Part shown: positions 1-12,830 of the stretch, piece by piece
Numbering within the stretch: the stretch's first letter is position 1
How the letters are laid out: each line of letters begins with the position of its first letter
Assembly (NCBI GenBank): GCA_022828595.1
Contig: JAKGHH010000001.1
Span: 69,374,401 to 69,438,400, forward strand
DNA length: 64,000 nt
Reading direction: 5' to 3'
Source: Nelumbo lutea
Lineage: Eukaryota > Streptophyta > Magnoliopsida > Proteales > Nelumbonaceae
Notes under the pieces: model-generated
What the model was told of the DNA's origin: nothing
The model's database searches: none
What the model saw: the letters and a program-made list of their open reading frames with translations, nothing else
Made by a program: the position numbers and the translations under genes

Positions 1-891
1 AGCTGCATTGCCTAAGGAGAAACAGGATTTTCAAAATGTTCAGGCAGTCATCTAATCGCTTTTTACAGGTTAATCGATGTGTTAGCTAAAGGAGGGGTTT
101 CATCTATGTTTTATCAGCATACAACAAGGGATGAAGTGAATTGTCAAGAACCTTGGGTGTTATTTTGATTTTAAGATAGGTTCATTCTATAATTTACTCT
201 TAAGTTTATTGATAACAAACAAAGGCCTTGGGCTGAATCCCAAAAACAAATAGCAAAGGGTAAAGTGAAAAACTTAAGCTTTCAAATGGGACCCACATGA
301 CATATTTATAGATCCCCTATTGGTACAGCAGCCTCAGGTGCCACACATACATCCAATTTATCTTCAGTTTCTTATGTGTTATAATGTTGCTTGAATTAAC
401 TTCAAGTGAATCCGTTTATAAGGAGACCATAACTGTCATCTAATCCATGGCCGGACCCTGGTTATCCTCATCCTTGCCCTGCATGATATCAATTCATCCG
501 CATACATCCTCTGATCCTCTCTATACTACATATTTTACATGAGAAGATTTACCCAATAAACATATTTCTTGGCAATTAAACAATCAAAAGAGGGATATTG
601 AACTTTTTGTGGGGAAATTCTGAGACTTGTATTAATGTTTCACAATAACATAAAGGACATATATGAATGCCCAGAAGAATTATGATAAGATTTTTTTTTT
701 TTTCTGTTTTGCAGAAAGCACCAAAGAAGATTATGAACTTTCACACTTCTCATACTATTCTATTCACTTGTAGAAAACAGAAATTAGTCATCTCTGAATA
801 ATGCTTATATGAACAAATAAATAGATAGGAAGTCAAGACATCTATCATGTCTAGATGTATGATATCTGAAACTGAAGGCAGAAGAATTTAC
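1..891. other. Non-coding, probable KINB2 intron
   Basis: This stretch follows, in the minus-strand direction, the donor site that ends KINB2 exon 3. I translated it by eye on the minus strand looking for the conserved beta-subunit C-terminal (ASC) domain and found nothing like it. The sequence is AT-rich with no long open frame, so it is best read as the start of a long intron. The remaining exons should lie beyond the left edge. Confidence 0.5.
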
Positions 892-2757
892 CTGCAAGTC
901 CAAAATGTTGTAAGCATTCCCAGTATCATCACGGACCCATGGCATGTCAGGAGAATACATCCACTGTCCATCAACAATAAACCTGTACTGGTAAACTCCT
1001 GATGGCAACACCTTCATGATAGTGAAGTCTTTGCCTGATCTCTGCAAGGGCTTTCTGAGAAAGGGGAAAATGTAGTTCCATATTTTATTTTGTACAAGAG
1101 TTACATTTTTTAAGTTAGAATAGAACATAAAAGTGCAATGGTTTATGGTTCCATTATACCTCGTCCTCCAGTTATCCCAAGATCCTTCAACAGCTACTTC
1201 CTTGCCACCATAGCTCCAAGTGATCATTGTTGGTACCCCTTGCTCATAAAACATGTCCTCATACTCTGTGGCATTTTGCATCCCAATCGGATTTGGGATG
1301 CACATCCCATCAGGCCTTTGTAATGGAACCAGAGGGACCTGCGAAGAAATAAAGGATGCAGTAAATGTCTCCAGCTCTTTCTCTTAGGAAAAAATTCACT
1401 GCAAATAAAATTAGCATGTATTACAGAAAAATATGTTGAGAACCACTATGTATATTAGATAGAAAGAATATACTGAAAATGGTGTCATTTGAAAAGCTCT
1501 ACCTAACCGTTAGAGCATGTGATACAGTTCCAGACCATTAGATTCCTGTGCTCCTTGTTGTTTTCATGGGTGATGCACACTACACACAGTTATGGTTCCA
1601 ATACAGGACAATTCACCCAACGACATTGACTAGAACCAAACCATTCTCTCTATGCAATTAAGCATCTTAAATCTTAAATCAACTTGACATTGCTGTATCC
1701 TACACAGGTTAACAAAACATAATTCCACTTGGAATCCAATGGTCCAGCACTGGAATTTATGAGTATCAATTCACTCAAACTTCTCAAATCATTTCCCTAA
1801 CAAAAATAGCGACCAGGTTCTCACTTATGTGTCAATTAACTAGATAATAAGTTAACTATACAGACAAACCAGAAAAAAAGGCATTTCCTATCAGAAAGTC
1901 ATTTCCTCAAATATAACAATGTCCCTGTTTTATATTGGAAGTGTGCAAATTTATCTCTTGGTACAATAAACTTTCTGTGTCCCAGTGAGCATTATGTCTC
2001 CTGGGACTGAAAAACAAAACCAACTATCCATGTTGAACTTTCTAATAAGACATCCTTTAAGAACTTTTGCGAGCAACTATCAAGAAAAACTTACACTTCC
2101 TTGTTTGCACATTTTGTCAAACGATTAACATATAATTTGGATTTATTAAGTACTTCGCTACATATATTCTCCTAGTCGAATTCACGAAACGAAGGCAAAA
2201 GAAATGGTGACAGCAGTTACAGTTTCAAGGTGTTTGGATTCACAGCAATTACAATTCCGTTCCTTCAAACAACAAAGAAAAGGATCAAAGGAATAAAACA
2301 AAGATTTTTTTTTTTTGCTTTAAAGTTTAATAAAATTCTAGAAAAAAATAAAAGTTAACTCTAATAGCAGAAAGAAAGAACAAAAACACACAGACATGTA
2401 TACATAATATAGTGAAAGAAAAATCAAAAGGCATAATTTTTACCTCTTTGAACCCAAATCCATGAAATTAAAATTACACGTATAAAAAGAGCCAAACACA
2501 TGAACTCACAATCTATCAATAAAAACCAAAAAAAAAAGTCTGAAAGAAAAGAAACCGACCTGTGGAGTGAACATTAAAGGTGACGGGACTGCCCGAGGGC
2601 TATGAGGAGGAGATTGACCCATCAACTCTGTAGACATCCCATGAGCATGATAGCCAACGTGCGCCTCTCCGTGCGAAGATTCCATGTTTCGTGCGCCTTC
2701 ACCAACTCCAACTCCAGATGGGTTACCCCCATCTTCTCTAACACTAACATTACCCAT
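892..2757 (-). CDS. KINB2: SnRK1 beta subunit, KINbeta2 type (first three coding exons, partial)
   Basis: Regulatory beta subunit of the SnRK1 (SNF1/AMPK-related) energy-sensing kinase; it scaffolds the catalytic alpha and the gamma subunits. Exon 1 is 2560-2757 (66 codons from ATG at 2757), exon 2 is 1160-1338, exon 3 is 892-1054. All introns have GT donors and AG acceptors, and the phases join into 180 open codons. The N-terminus MGNVS has Gly2 in a context used for N-myristoylation in plant beta subunits. Next comes a Ser/Pro-rich linker ([12 protein letters not shown]), then the AMPK glycogen-binding domain (CBM48 family), seen as [30 protein letters not shown] and FIVDGQW, ending NILDLQ. 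The short N-terminus and [15 protein letters not shown] join favour KINbeta2 over KINbeta1. The C-terminal ASC domain is not in the window, so the gene is cut by the left edge rather than visibly broken. Subtype is from remembered family features. Confidence 0.93.
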
Positions 2758-4639
2758 TAAATAAAGGAAAACCCACTTTCTACTCAGACTTACTTCTCAG
2801 AATCCGACTGCACGAAGACCCAAAAAACTATTTGTTAACTAAAGATCAAGAACAATCACCAAGCAGACAAATGGTCTCACTACTTAAAGTCTCTTATTCC
2901 CCCCTCCCCACACTTGAAATCTTCCTTTCTCGTGAAGAAACTTGATCTGCTCAGACACCCATTCTAATTTTCCATCTATATATGAGCTTTTTTTTTTTTT
3001 TTTGTAAACATTTATATATAAGTTAAGTTGCAGAAAACCAGAGAAGGAAAACCCAGAAATAACTGAAGAATAGTTAACGCGATGCAGCAATATTTTTACA
3101 ATTTGCAACCCCAATGATAATTAGAAAGAGCGTTTTGTCTTGTTTTTCTTTCCATTTTCTCCTCTTTTGGGTAGCGATTCAATGAGTCTCCATCGCAAGA
3201 GGAAACCCTTTTAACCATTGGATTCGTGTCTGATGGAATTGGTGACAAGCCAAGGTGGGGTATGGGTAATCGAAATTCAATGAATTTCGTTTCTACGCGT
3301 TAGGAAAAAGCCTGCGTTATATGGTGAGGTCTCACTAAATCAAAACCTTTCTTTTTCTCTTCAACTTTATTTTTCTTCTCTCGTGGATGTTCTTTTCCTT
3401 TGTTTTTACAACAACGACAAAGCACATTGTCATATACCAAATAAAATACAAATAAAATATAAGTTAGTTTTATTCTCCAATGAATTAGGAAGATCCATTG
3501 CTGGCGGTGGCAGTTGTTGTCATCATGATGTGCTCCCGTTAACCAAAGACCCTGTACTTTGTTTTGGAATCAAAATATTCCATTAAGCTTTTTTATTTTC
3601 TTTTTTTTGTTGTTTTTTTTTTCTCTTAAAACTTACTTAACTTACTGTTCCTCTCCCTCACCGCCATGAGGAGAACTAAAGGATGGATACGACCCGAAAA
3701 CTGTGCCTCCTCTATCTCTTATTTTCTCTCCTCAGAACAATAGGGAAAGACACCGAAAGAGTGAATGACTGCGCCTCCTCTATGAGGTTGGTGTTGGTCT
3801 GAGAGTTACTAATTAGCCATAAATATGGCTATGGCCTGCCAATGTACGTATGTGCCATGATTTAATTGGATTTCTTAGCAGCTCTGCTGCTAGATACCCA
3901 ATGCTTAATTGTGTTCTTCTTTTCCCTATTTTTTGCTTTATCTACTTTTCTTGTATATTCAATTTCCAAATATAGTGTGGAAGTGTTCTTTGATGTATTC
4001 TGTCTACTAATCAACGAAACATTGTTGATAAAAAAATTCTATAGTATTAATTCCTCCTTAGTTCCCATCGATGGGATTAAAGACAAAACACAAGAAATCG
4101 ACGCCGGCTATTTTGTTTCTCCGGTACTCCGATATGACCTTCATTCCTTCTCAAAACCTCTTTAATCATCAACACTACGACGGTTATGATGGTGGGAGTG
4201 GTTATAGAGAAAGTTGTTATACGGGGAGTTGCATTGGTCTTATGAGCCGAATATCAGGGTATGACCCTTGTAACCAAGCGTGCTTAGGATCGGAATCCGA
4301 TCTGGTGGTCGGTCAAATGGATGAACCACAAGCCTCAACGAAGCTGGCTCCAGCTCCAAGGAATCGCATTGCAATTCAAAATAGAATTGAAGAAAACAGC
4401 GAAATGATGGAAACAAGGTCCTACAATGCAGAGGCCATATGGAAGCGAAAATGGGAGAAACAAGGGTAATATGGGGATTAAAAATATTATAATGGCCTTT
4501 TTTGGGCAAAAGGCTAAGGGAAGGGGGTCTTTGTCTCACGGTCATAGTACAAGGGGTCTTTGTCACAAAACAAACTACAGGATGGTCTTTGTCACTGACC
4601 CTATAATACAGAGAGGGTATTTGTAATTTACCCCATTAT
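2758..4639. other. KINB2 upstream flank, no gene recognised
   Basis: This holds the 5' UTR and promoter side of KINB2 (minus strand), with homopolymer T/A runs near 2990 and 3600. A plus-strand open frame at 4071-4469 (about 130 residues, no recognisable domain) overlaps another in a different frame, and the tract near 4500-4640 resembles the repeated 'value declined to constant' ends of plant MITEs. I do not call it a gene. No TATA box could be assigned with confidence. Confidence 0.4.
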
Positions 4640-4693
4640 TTTAAAGGAACCGTGAAAAACACTACGTATACATAATTATCCCCGCAAAAAAGT

Positions 4694-7600
4694 CTATGAA
4701 CATTTAACAAAAAAGGATACCATATATTTTATGTGTGCTTGAATAGCTTGAATATCCCCGCTAATGTTTCCTTCGGTTCCTTTTATTAAGGACAAAAGAG
4801 CAGCTTTGGCATCTGAAAGGAGAGTTGCTTTTGTGATGTATTGATTCAGTAGGTATCTGAGACCTCTAATGATCGCCCACATCTCAGCTACTGTTGGGGA
4901 AGAGTCCAGGCATGATTATCCTTGTGCGAAAGAGCGATTAAGAGTGTAAAATACAAAGGACAGTCCTGTAGTGGCATCCTTGCTGCACGGATCCCAGGAT
5001 CCATCTACCAGTATAATGTCTTTGTGCGTATTGTCCAGATTAGAGAGATCCAAGAGGGGCTCTTGAATTGGAACTTGCTGGATGTTTAGACTCGAAGGCT
5101 GCAGTTTGTAGTATGAATTGGCTCGTCTGAGAACAACTGATGGGACTGGATTCTCATTGTTGAAGATTGTGGCATTTCTGGTGTCCCAGATAGCATGGAA
5201 GATGGTTATGATGTGAGCTAGAAATACCTTTCGATCTTCTTTCGCTACTACCTTCCCATTGTAGTTGCTCCACCAAGTTAGAACATCACTGGATCTTGAA
5301 ATTAGGAAGGCTTCAGGGTTAAAACCAACTTGGGCTTGTAACCAGACTGCTCTTGTGAATGGCATTGGAAAAAGAGATGGGTTTGAGTTTCTACTTTGTC
5401 TCCGCAGAAGGAACATTGGACTTCATTACTTTTGATGGCGCTCCATGTGTTTGATTTGGTTTTGATTGCATTACGTAGGAATTTCCACATAAATAGTTGA
5501 CATCGAAAGGGAGCTTTGTTTGACCAGATCTTCGTCCATTTAATTTCAGTTGAATCAATTTACTCACCATCTTGTAAGAAAGCTGAGTAGGTTGACTTTA
5601 CTATGAAATCTCCATTGCTCGAGACCAACCAGAGTAGCCGGTCCTCAGAGGCAGGACTGTTAGATGTGGATGCTTTGTATGGCTTCTACTATTACTGGCT
5701 CAAACCACTCCAATAATTTTTCACTGTTCCAGCCCGTACCTTCTAATAAAAAGTCTCTAACTTTCATGGAGCCATGGGGGATGACTCCTTCTTTGGGTTT
5801 CGGGATGTTACTCAGTATTCCTAGGATCCATGGATCCTTTAGAGCATCTATTGTTTCACCTTTTCCTACTTTCTAGCAGACATGCTGTTTGAGTTTTGCT
5901 GTTATTTTTAAGAAGCATTTTCACCACCAAGAATCCAACGATCTTCCCTTGCATTCAAAATGTTGTTCTTCTTCCAGTATTTTTCCCTGAGTTGGAGGGC
6001 CCATAGGGCTTCAGTACTATTTATTAGTTTCCAGACCTGTTTGGAGAAGAGAGCTTTATTGAAAGGCTCCATGAGTCTCAGGCCGAGCCACCCTCTTTCT
6101 TGTTGCAACAAATTTGCTTCTAGCTTATGTTGTGCCCGCCTTTGTTGTCTTTGCTTCCGTGCCACTAGAAATTCCTTTGGATCCTGTCGAGCTCTTTGCA
6201 AGCTATTGCTGGGAGGAGGGTATTCATCATTGTATACATTAGAATACTCTACGCAACTGCCTTGAGAAGGGTTAGGTGGCCTACTTGGGAGAGGAGTTTG
6301 GCTTGCCAAACTACCAGTCTCTTGTTTACTTTGTCCACAATTTCCCTATGCACAGTTGTCTTGTTCTTCTCCATTCTATCAGCTTTGCACCTAAGTATCT
6401 CGAGTGGAATGACATTATTTTCATGTTCATCAGTCTGCTTAACAATTTTTGGTGGACCCTGTGGGTGTTTTTGCTGAACAAGATTCCAGATTTTCCATTG
6501 TTGGTGTGTTGTCCTAACATCCTTTCAAAAGTGATGAGGGTGTTCTTTATGTTTAGGAGAGATTCTGGAGTAGCTCTACTGAGGATGAGGCAGTCATCCG
6601 CAAAGAGGAGATGGGTAACTAGAGGCGCATTTTTTGCAATCCGAATTCCTTGGATATTTCCATCCCGTTCTTCTTTGAGAGGTAGAGCCGATAGAACTTC
6701 CATTCATAAGATAAACAAATATGGTGAGAGGGGGTCACCTTGTCGAAGACCCCTTTTGTGGTGAAATGTTCAAAGGAGCCTCCATTGATTTTGATGGAGA
6801 AAGTTGTAGAGATACATTGCCATGTCATTTCACACCACTCTTCGGGGAACCCCATCCTCCTCATTACCTGAATAAGGAAACACCAACCCATCCTATCAAA
6901 TGCTTTGTCCATGCCAATTTTAAGGCTGCCCATTTTCTTTTGCCTTTTTGGGTTTTTAGCTTGTGGGTGATTTCTTTCGCTAAGATGATATTGTCCACTA
7001 TACTTTAGTCCTCTATAAAAGCTGCTTGGTTTTCTTGAACCGGGCATTTTAGGATAGGCTTCATTCTATTTGCCATCACTTTCGCAATAATTTTATAGAT
7101 TCTGTTATATAAACTGATGGGCCTGTAGTGTTCCGCTACTTTTGAGCCAGCTCTTTTGGGGATGAAAACATGAAGGGTGTGACTTTTTTGTTTCAATAGC
7201 CTTCTACTACAGAAAAAAACCTACACCATTGTGGTGATGTCATCCCCCACAACATTCCAGAAATATTGGAAAAAGAAAGTTGTGAAGTGATCAGATCTCG
7301 GAGCTTTGTGAGGGTTCATTTGAAAGATGGCAGTTTTGACTTCTTCTTTTGGGGGTATGGTGGTGAGGAATCTTTGTATTCTTCTGAAATTTCCTTGAGA
7401 GGAAGTCCCTCAAGCCAAGTTTGTATAAAGTTTTCCTCTACACCACTCACTTCTATGATTTGGTTTTTAAGGGAATCTACAATTTTGTTAGGGCCTGCGA
7501 TCCATTCTCCTTGCTTGTTTTGAATCCATTCCAGGCTATTCCACATTCTTTTGAAGTTTGTTTTTTGATGGAAGAACCTGTTGTTCCTATCCCCTTCTTT

Positions 7601-8580
7601 TAGCCAAAGCTCCCTAAATTTTAGCCTCCAAAGCTGCTCTTAATACTTCAACCAGTTGTTGTACTGAGCTTCCATTTCCTTGTGCTTGTCTTCAGGGTTT
7701 TGGCTTTCCTCCAACATATTGGCCTCTAGCTTTTTCAGCTTACTTGTGATGTTTCCGAAGACAAGTTTGTTCCATTGGTTTAGCTCCTTTTTAATTGTTT
7801 TTAATTTAATTGTTATTCTATAGGCCCTTGATCCTCTCACATTTCCTTTCCAATGCTTTTGGATAATTTCATTACACTCCTCATGTTCTGTCCACATTAG
7901 CAAGAAATGAAAAGGTTTTTTTTTTCTATTGTGCTTTGGGGTCGAGGTGTCAAGTATGAGTGGATTGTGGTCTAAGTTTATTGCAAGAAGAATTTGGAGT
8001 TTTGCTTCATGAAACCAATCCAACCATTGTATACTAGCATAAGCCCTGTCTAGCCTTTCTCGATTATTGGTCCATGTAAAGTAAGGGCCAGAACAACCTA
8101 GATCAAGAAGACCAAAGTGATCCACAAAACTCTGTAAGGGTTGTGAGACATGAATCCAACTACTTGAGCCCTCATAATTTGATAATGAAGTGATGTCATT
8201 AAAATCACCAATCACTAGCCAGGGGGTGTTCAGGAGATAGTTTTTTGTTGAGATCAGAGAATTCTAGTAAGCCTCTTTGTCACCTCTACTAGGCTGGCCA
8301 TAAAGGAGTAAAAGGCTCCAACTCAAGCACTAGGGATTTGATTCAACTTTCAGCTCTATGTGTCTCGGGATTGAATCAAGAATTTTAAACATGAGCCTAT
8401 CCTTCCATCCAAAAAGAAGGCCACCACTTAGTCCTCTGTCTCTAATGATTTTAAAGTTTGTGGTAATGGAGCTTTTTGTAGAGAGTTTTAGATTCGTGCT
8501 CATTTAGTTTGGTTTCAGAAAGAAATATTACATTTGGATTCCAAGCAGTGCACCAGTTTCTCAGGGTTCTCCGAGCCTCT
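4694..8580 (-). pseudogene. LINE ORF2 remnant (endonuclease, reverse transcriptase, zf-RVT, RNase H)
   Basis: Read on the minus strand from right to left. Endonuclease: NPNVIFLSETKL near 8500, then IGDFND at about 8210 and NNRERLDRAYAS near 8070, typical of the APE-like fold. Reverse transcriptase: RPISLYNRIYKIIAKVMANR (7050-7140), DKAFDRMGW (about 6910), and the catalytic FADD box at about 6600. zf-RVT: CSFCGDKVETQTHLFFQC (5350-5430). RNase H: ILVDGSWDP near 5010, then a downstream segment LLSDAKAAL near 4810. Several stops and frame changes separate these pieces, so no intact polyprotein is possible. Such proteins nick the target DNA and copy the LINE RNA in place. Family assignment is firm; activity is excluded by the breaks. 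Confidence 0.88.
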
Positions 8581-8588
8581 CTTCCCTT

Positions 8589-8602
8589 CCCCCCCCCCCC
8601 CC
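8589..8602. repeat. Poly(C) run, 14 bases
   Basis: A run of 14 C on the plus strand (G on the minus strand) lies in the ORF1-ORF2 spacer of the LINE. It is likely to be length-variable and error-prone in sequencing. Confidence 0.9.
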
Positions 8603-8829
8603 ATATTCCAGGCCAAAAGTTTCATATTGTAGTTTAAAAAGGTACAGAAAAAGACAGGATAGTACAAAAATGAAATAATGAATTTTTATTATGAGTAAAA
8701 TAGACAACAGTAAAGCATAAAAGGTGTTGAGTACCTTAATCAATATAGAGGGGATGGTTGTCGCTTGCTTCTATTGCTTGTTAGAGGTAGTGTCCCAATT
8801 TTCTATCCACGTGGCATCATCCAAGAGGA

Positions 8830-10348
8830 TCATGGGTTCAAGATCGACTGAAGCAGGTTCCATGTGGGGCCCACCGTGGCTAGTAGAGCATTTTGTTGAC
8901 TCTCTATAAAAGAATTATTATTCATGAGGGCTGCAATCCAACTCCTTATATAGAATCCGTAGCCTGAGTCTTTCCCATTCGAGTCCGCTCCTTTTCCTTT
9001 TTCAAATAACTCATTTCCGTAATAATCATATCTAGCTGAAAAGTCCATTATTGACACTTTGTAACGAGGAGTTCTACCTCTACGCTTTCTCTCTTTTGCA
9101 GTAATTATGTTACTGCTATCCATTTTCGCATCTGAATCCTGGATTTGCATTGGTCCAACAGCTCCACCTTGCACAAAGTTTGAGGGTCGACTTTCTCTTT
9201 TCTTCTTCCGAGTTGACTCCTGGGTTGACTCGGAACGCTTATGTTTAGACGATTTACCTCCCTCGGAAGATTCTTGTTTTTTCATCAGTGAGTATGGTTT
9301 CCCTTGTCGATGCGTTGCATGCTCCGATGCTTCTAAGAGTCTAGGTCTTTTCCCAGCTAGAGCATCCATCGAGTCTTCCTCTGAGCTCGCATCCCGCCGA
9401 ATTAGTTGGCTTTGTTTGCATGCAGTTGGTATTGCATGGTATACTAGGAGTTTGAGGGATTTCTCTAGTTTGTAATCGGCTTTCAGCCATTCACCTGGAG
9501 CTTCTAAGGATCAATTCTCCAATTCTTTGATAATTTCTTCATGCAGGACTCTAGGTGAGAGTTGTCTGCATTTCTTCCACTAGTGACCAAACAAACCGCA
9601 ATAGAAGCACAACTTGGTCAATCCCTCGTGCACAAATCTAATCCAGATCGGGTTATCAGAATTTTTCAGAAAGAAACCTCAAAACAAAGGCCTCCTCAGG
9701 TCCAGCTCCACACGCATGCGAATGACACATCCCCGTGAAGGTTTGCATATGAACTTTTGATGCCATAGTTTAATCTTTTCCCCAACTAATCCCTCATGCC
9801 ATTTCGCTACAATCATCCAACTTGAATGAATAAACTAAGGGCCGCCACTCAAAACTCTCTACATGTCTTCCTCTTTGTTGAAAATGAACACCCATCCTCC
9901 ACTATCGTCGTGGTCAACTTCTACATCCGTAGTTGGGCTCCATGCATTCCTAACAAAAGCCTTTATATCGTTTTCATTTACTTGGATTCATGGAAAAACT
10001 CTACCAACAAAGTTCTTGCCACCACATCAAGAGCTTCAATTTCAGGCTCTATATTTATTTCATAAACAGAGCGTGTCAATGTTGCATGTTGTGTCAGTTC
10101 CTCTTCGAGCTTAGAGACTTGCCTTTCCGTTAAAGCTTCTGATGCTTCCATACTCTGGGTTTCTACATGGGGTAAGGGTTCCACCATTAAGGCTGTGTAG
10201 AGGGTTGCAAATCGCAAGGGATTCTAAAGAAACCTTAAGTGCTAGTGGACTTGAGACCTACTGCCTCTTAACAGCAACAGCAATAGCGTGCGAAGTTAGC
10301 TAGAGGGTTCCTCCATTTGGGAGCACTCACATTTGTAGGCTTCCCCAT
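8830..10348 (-). pseudogene. LINE ORF1 remnant (DUF4283 / CCHC nucleic-acid-binding protein)
   Basis: Starts with ATG at 10348 (MGKPTNVSAPKWRNP) and runs leftwards with stops and frameshifts. The middle part has the order usual for plant LINE ORF1: a DUF4283-like region around 9750-10100, then GLTKLCFYCGLFGH and a final Cys around 9590-9630, a CX2CX4HX4C knuckle in which a stop codon directly follows the His. The C-terminal third (8830-9369) is an open 179-codon frame rich in Lys, Arg, Ser and Glu with a nuclear-signal-like KRRGRTPR stretch. The protein would coat LINE RNA. Non-functional as it stands. Confidence 0.8.
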
Positions 10349-10885
10349 TTTGAATTTGTAAGTGCTTGTTTGTCATATAAAAGGGTTCAACTGTGATATG
10401 ATATCTGAAAAACTTCTTACCAATCAATTGTTATCATAAATCTGGTAGTCAATTAGGTATTATTTATCTGATTGGTCAAAATTCTGTTCATGTCTTTTCC
10501 GTATCATAGATTTCCCTATATAAAAATATAGGATTAAGAAAGAAAAAAATATATTTTCTGACATTTTCATAGAATAAGGAGAGTGCATTACTGTACCCAT
10601 TTCTTGGATACAAATTTGTATTTTTTGAATCTCAAGTTTGATCAAATGAAAGAGAGACACCCTACTGCCTTTTGCATCGACTTGAAACAAACAACAAGAA
10701 AACAAAAATGGGTTAGAATTGAGAACCCACTTTGTATTATTGAACTAAAAAGATGATATTTATGCCGATTACATATTTGTGTTTGTATTGTAACCAAATA
10801 TGGCCTTAACTTAACCAAAACGCCAAACATGCCCTTATATAATATATGTAATTGTAGGTAGCCCTTATTACCAATACGGTAAAGT
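10349..10885. other. AT-rich spacer, nothing recognised
   Basis: Between the LINE 5' end and the next repeat. Open frames here are short and share no domain with known families. It may include the LINE 5' untranslated leader at its left end. Confidence 0.35.
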
Positions 10886-11133
10886 AATGTTTTCAACCTA
10901 CTATTGACTCAGCCATTCGAACCGTCACCTGGCTAGGACTTTGGGTCCAATTCAATCAAGACCTATCAGATGGTTAAAAACCGTAGACTTGGTCAAGAAC
11001 TATTCTACTCGACCGGTTCGACCCGACCAATTCGATTGTTGATATGGTGCAGTATGAACTGTTTGACCCAATCGGTCAAACCGATGACTGGAGGCAAAAA
11101 CGGTTTGACCTCCAGCTCGGTTTTTAAAACATT
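10886..11133. repeat. Short interspersed repeat, copy 1 of 3 (AATGTTTT...AAAACATT)
   Basis: About 250 bp bounded by the inverted ends AATGTTTT and AAAACATT. The inside is full of CGGTTCGAC/GGTCAA-type words with GAACCG/CGGTTC complementarity. Two other copies lie at 41110-41328 and 45099-45408 and share both ends and the internal vocabulary. It is a MITE-like repeat; the superfamily is not clear and no target duplication was resolved. Confidence 0.55.
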
Positions 11134-11556
11134 GCTGTAAGGTATAAATTCAGAGGTCGTAATGGGTATCCGTTGGCCCAAATACCCACATACCCAACTC
11201 CGGGCCTACTAATTTTGTGCTAAGAATCTTGGGTCCAGTTCAGCTCGACATATTTAAGACATGTCAAGAACTGAGTCCAATCCTCGACTAGCAAGTACCA
11301 AATAAACAAATAAATATTTTAAATATATGAATATTAAATTTGATATACTGGAAATATATCCATTTTTTTCTTTCATTACTAACCCTACCTAACTCTTATG
11401 TATATAATAATATTTTGATTTTTAAGTTTTTTAAATGATTTTATCAATTTTTACATACCTTATTAATTTCCAATTATTTTGGTGGGATCATGATATGGAA
11501 CTCTACTTGTGTCAAACCCCAACCCAAAAACTAACAAAGACCCGGACCCACCCATG

Positions 11557-11846
11557 TAGGGGTGTAAGTCAGGCGGGTTGGGCTAGGTTTATGGTCAACC
11601 AGGGTCCGACCCTAAATTTTGGACTTAAGGCTCGTGCCCGAGGTCAAGTCTGATTTTCCCAACCCCGAGCCCAGTCCATACTATAATTTGATGCACTTGG
11701 GTTGGACTTAGGCTCAGGCCAAGCTCGGGTTGGTCAATGAACCCACTCTAAAATTATAGATATATGTATTTATGCACATATTATATATATATATATATAT
11801 ATTTATGTATATATGTATATCAAATGTATATATGCATGTATGTATG

Positions 11847-11877
<31 letters not shown>

Positions 11878-12105
11878 TTATGTGTGTATGTATGTATGTA
11901 TGTATGTAAATATATATAGTTCGGTCAAGTTTGGCCGGGTTCGAGTTACCTAAGGGCTAGGCCTAGGTCCGGCCCAAAAAATAAAAAAACCCGATTTCTT
12001 AGACCTAAGCCTAGCCTAAGGACTGAAAATCCAAACTCAATCTATATAAAATTTCGGGCTAGGCCGGTGTGGGCTCGAATTGGGCCCACTCAAGTTGCAC
12101 CCCTA
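11557..12105. mobile_element. hAT-like MITE, 549 bp, with internal microsatellite
   Basis: Terminal inverted repeats TAGGGGTGTAA (left) and TTGCACCCCTA (right) match at 10 of 11 positions. They are flanked by 8-bp sequences CACCCATG and CACTTATG (6 of 8 identical, both differences C/T), fitting an aged 8-bp hAT target duplication. There is no coding capacity. Sub-terminal GGCCC/GGGCT words are complementary between the two halves. The centre is a simple-repeat tract. Confidence 0.75.
11780..11916. repeat. Compound microsatellite (AT)n then (TATG)n
   Basis: About 20 bp of alternating AT, then interrupted TATG/GTAT tetranucleotide repeats up to about 11910. It lies in the centre of the hAT-like MITE. 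Confidence 0.9.
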
Positions 12106-12399
12106 CACTTATGAATATAAATATATAATAGGATTTCGATATGGGTCTAAATGGATCATGTTCAAATCTAATGCTTTGGCACTTTGTCCTTGTTTGGTAA
12201 ACAATAAATCTTTTACCTGGTTGTCAGTGCTCATTTTATTTCTTTGGTAATATGCAATGTCTATTCTTTGGTAATATCCAATCATGTGTTACCAAATTTC
12301 TATACGATCAAAAAAGTGATTATCCAAATCGTAGGAGAATATTACTTATCTATGTAAATTATTTTTGATAAAGCCCGAGGGCTAATTCATCCAATGAAA

Positions 12400-12830
12400 C
12401 TATCAATTACATCTGAGAAACAAATATCTTTCAAGAAATCTGGACAGGAAGAGGTGACGAGCAAGACAGCGCGAACTTTGCAAGTTTGAAGGCTGCCTTG
12501 TTACCTGATCTGGGAGTGAATGTAACTGAATAGTTAGGAAGGCGATTAAGAAGATTCTTGCAGGAAGATAGGAACACACGAAGGCTCCAACGAGGATTTA
12601 GGTTGACCTCGAACAGAGAATCAATAAGTATTTTTGCATCACCTTCAAAGATAATCGAATTGAGGTCCAGTTGCAAAGCAAGATTGATGCCTTCAAAGAG
12701 CGCTAAAGCTTCAGTGGCAGAAGCCAAATTGGCTTCAACAGGGATGATCCGTCCCATCACAACTTCTCCTTTTTCATCTCGAACAATCAGATCAATGGTC
12801 TGATTGTTCTTTTCTATGAATCGAAATCAT
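12400..12830 (-). pseudogene. LINE 3' fragment, RNase H domain
   Basis: The minus-strand frame at 12431-12760 reads as the C-terminal RNase H of plant L1 LINEs (RVT_3 type): ASATEALALFEGINLALQL, then SIIFEGDAKILIDSL with the catalytic-region Asp, and FTPRSGNKAAFKLAKFAL near the end. The N-terminal part of the domain and everything upstream are absent, so this is a 5'-truncated insertion or a relic of one. Confidence 0.75.

Larger units (their letters stand above)
4640..10348 (-). mobile_element. L1-type LINE retrotransposon, nearly full length, inactivated
   Basis: A non-LTR retrotransposon on the minus strand with the plant L1 order: ORF1 (DUF4283-like region, then a CCHC zinc knuckle), then ORF2 with APE-type endonuclease, reverse transcriptase, zf-RVT and RNase H. 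Every domain is present in order over about 5.7 kb, but stops and frameshifts break both ORFs. The 3' end lies on the left near 4640, and no clear poly(A) tract (T-run on the plus strand) remains. The 5' end is set near the ORF1 ATG at 10348; an untranslated leader may reach somewhat further right. No target duplication was found, so both borders are approximate. Confidence 0.88.

Noticed and set aside
4071..4469. Plus-strand frame of 132 codons upstream of KINB2
   Set aside because: It overlaps another open frame, has no recognisable domain, and its end runs into repeat-like sequence.
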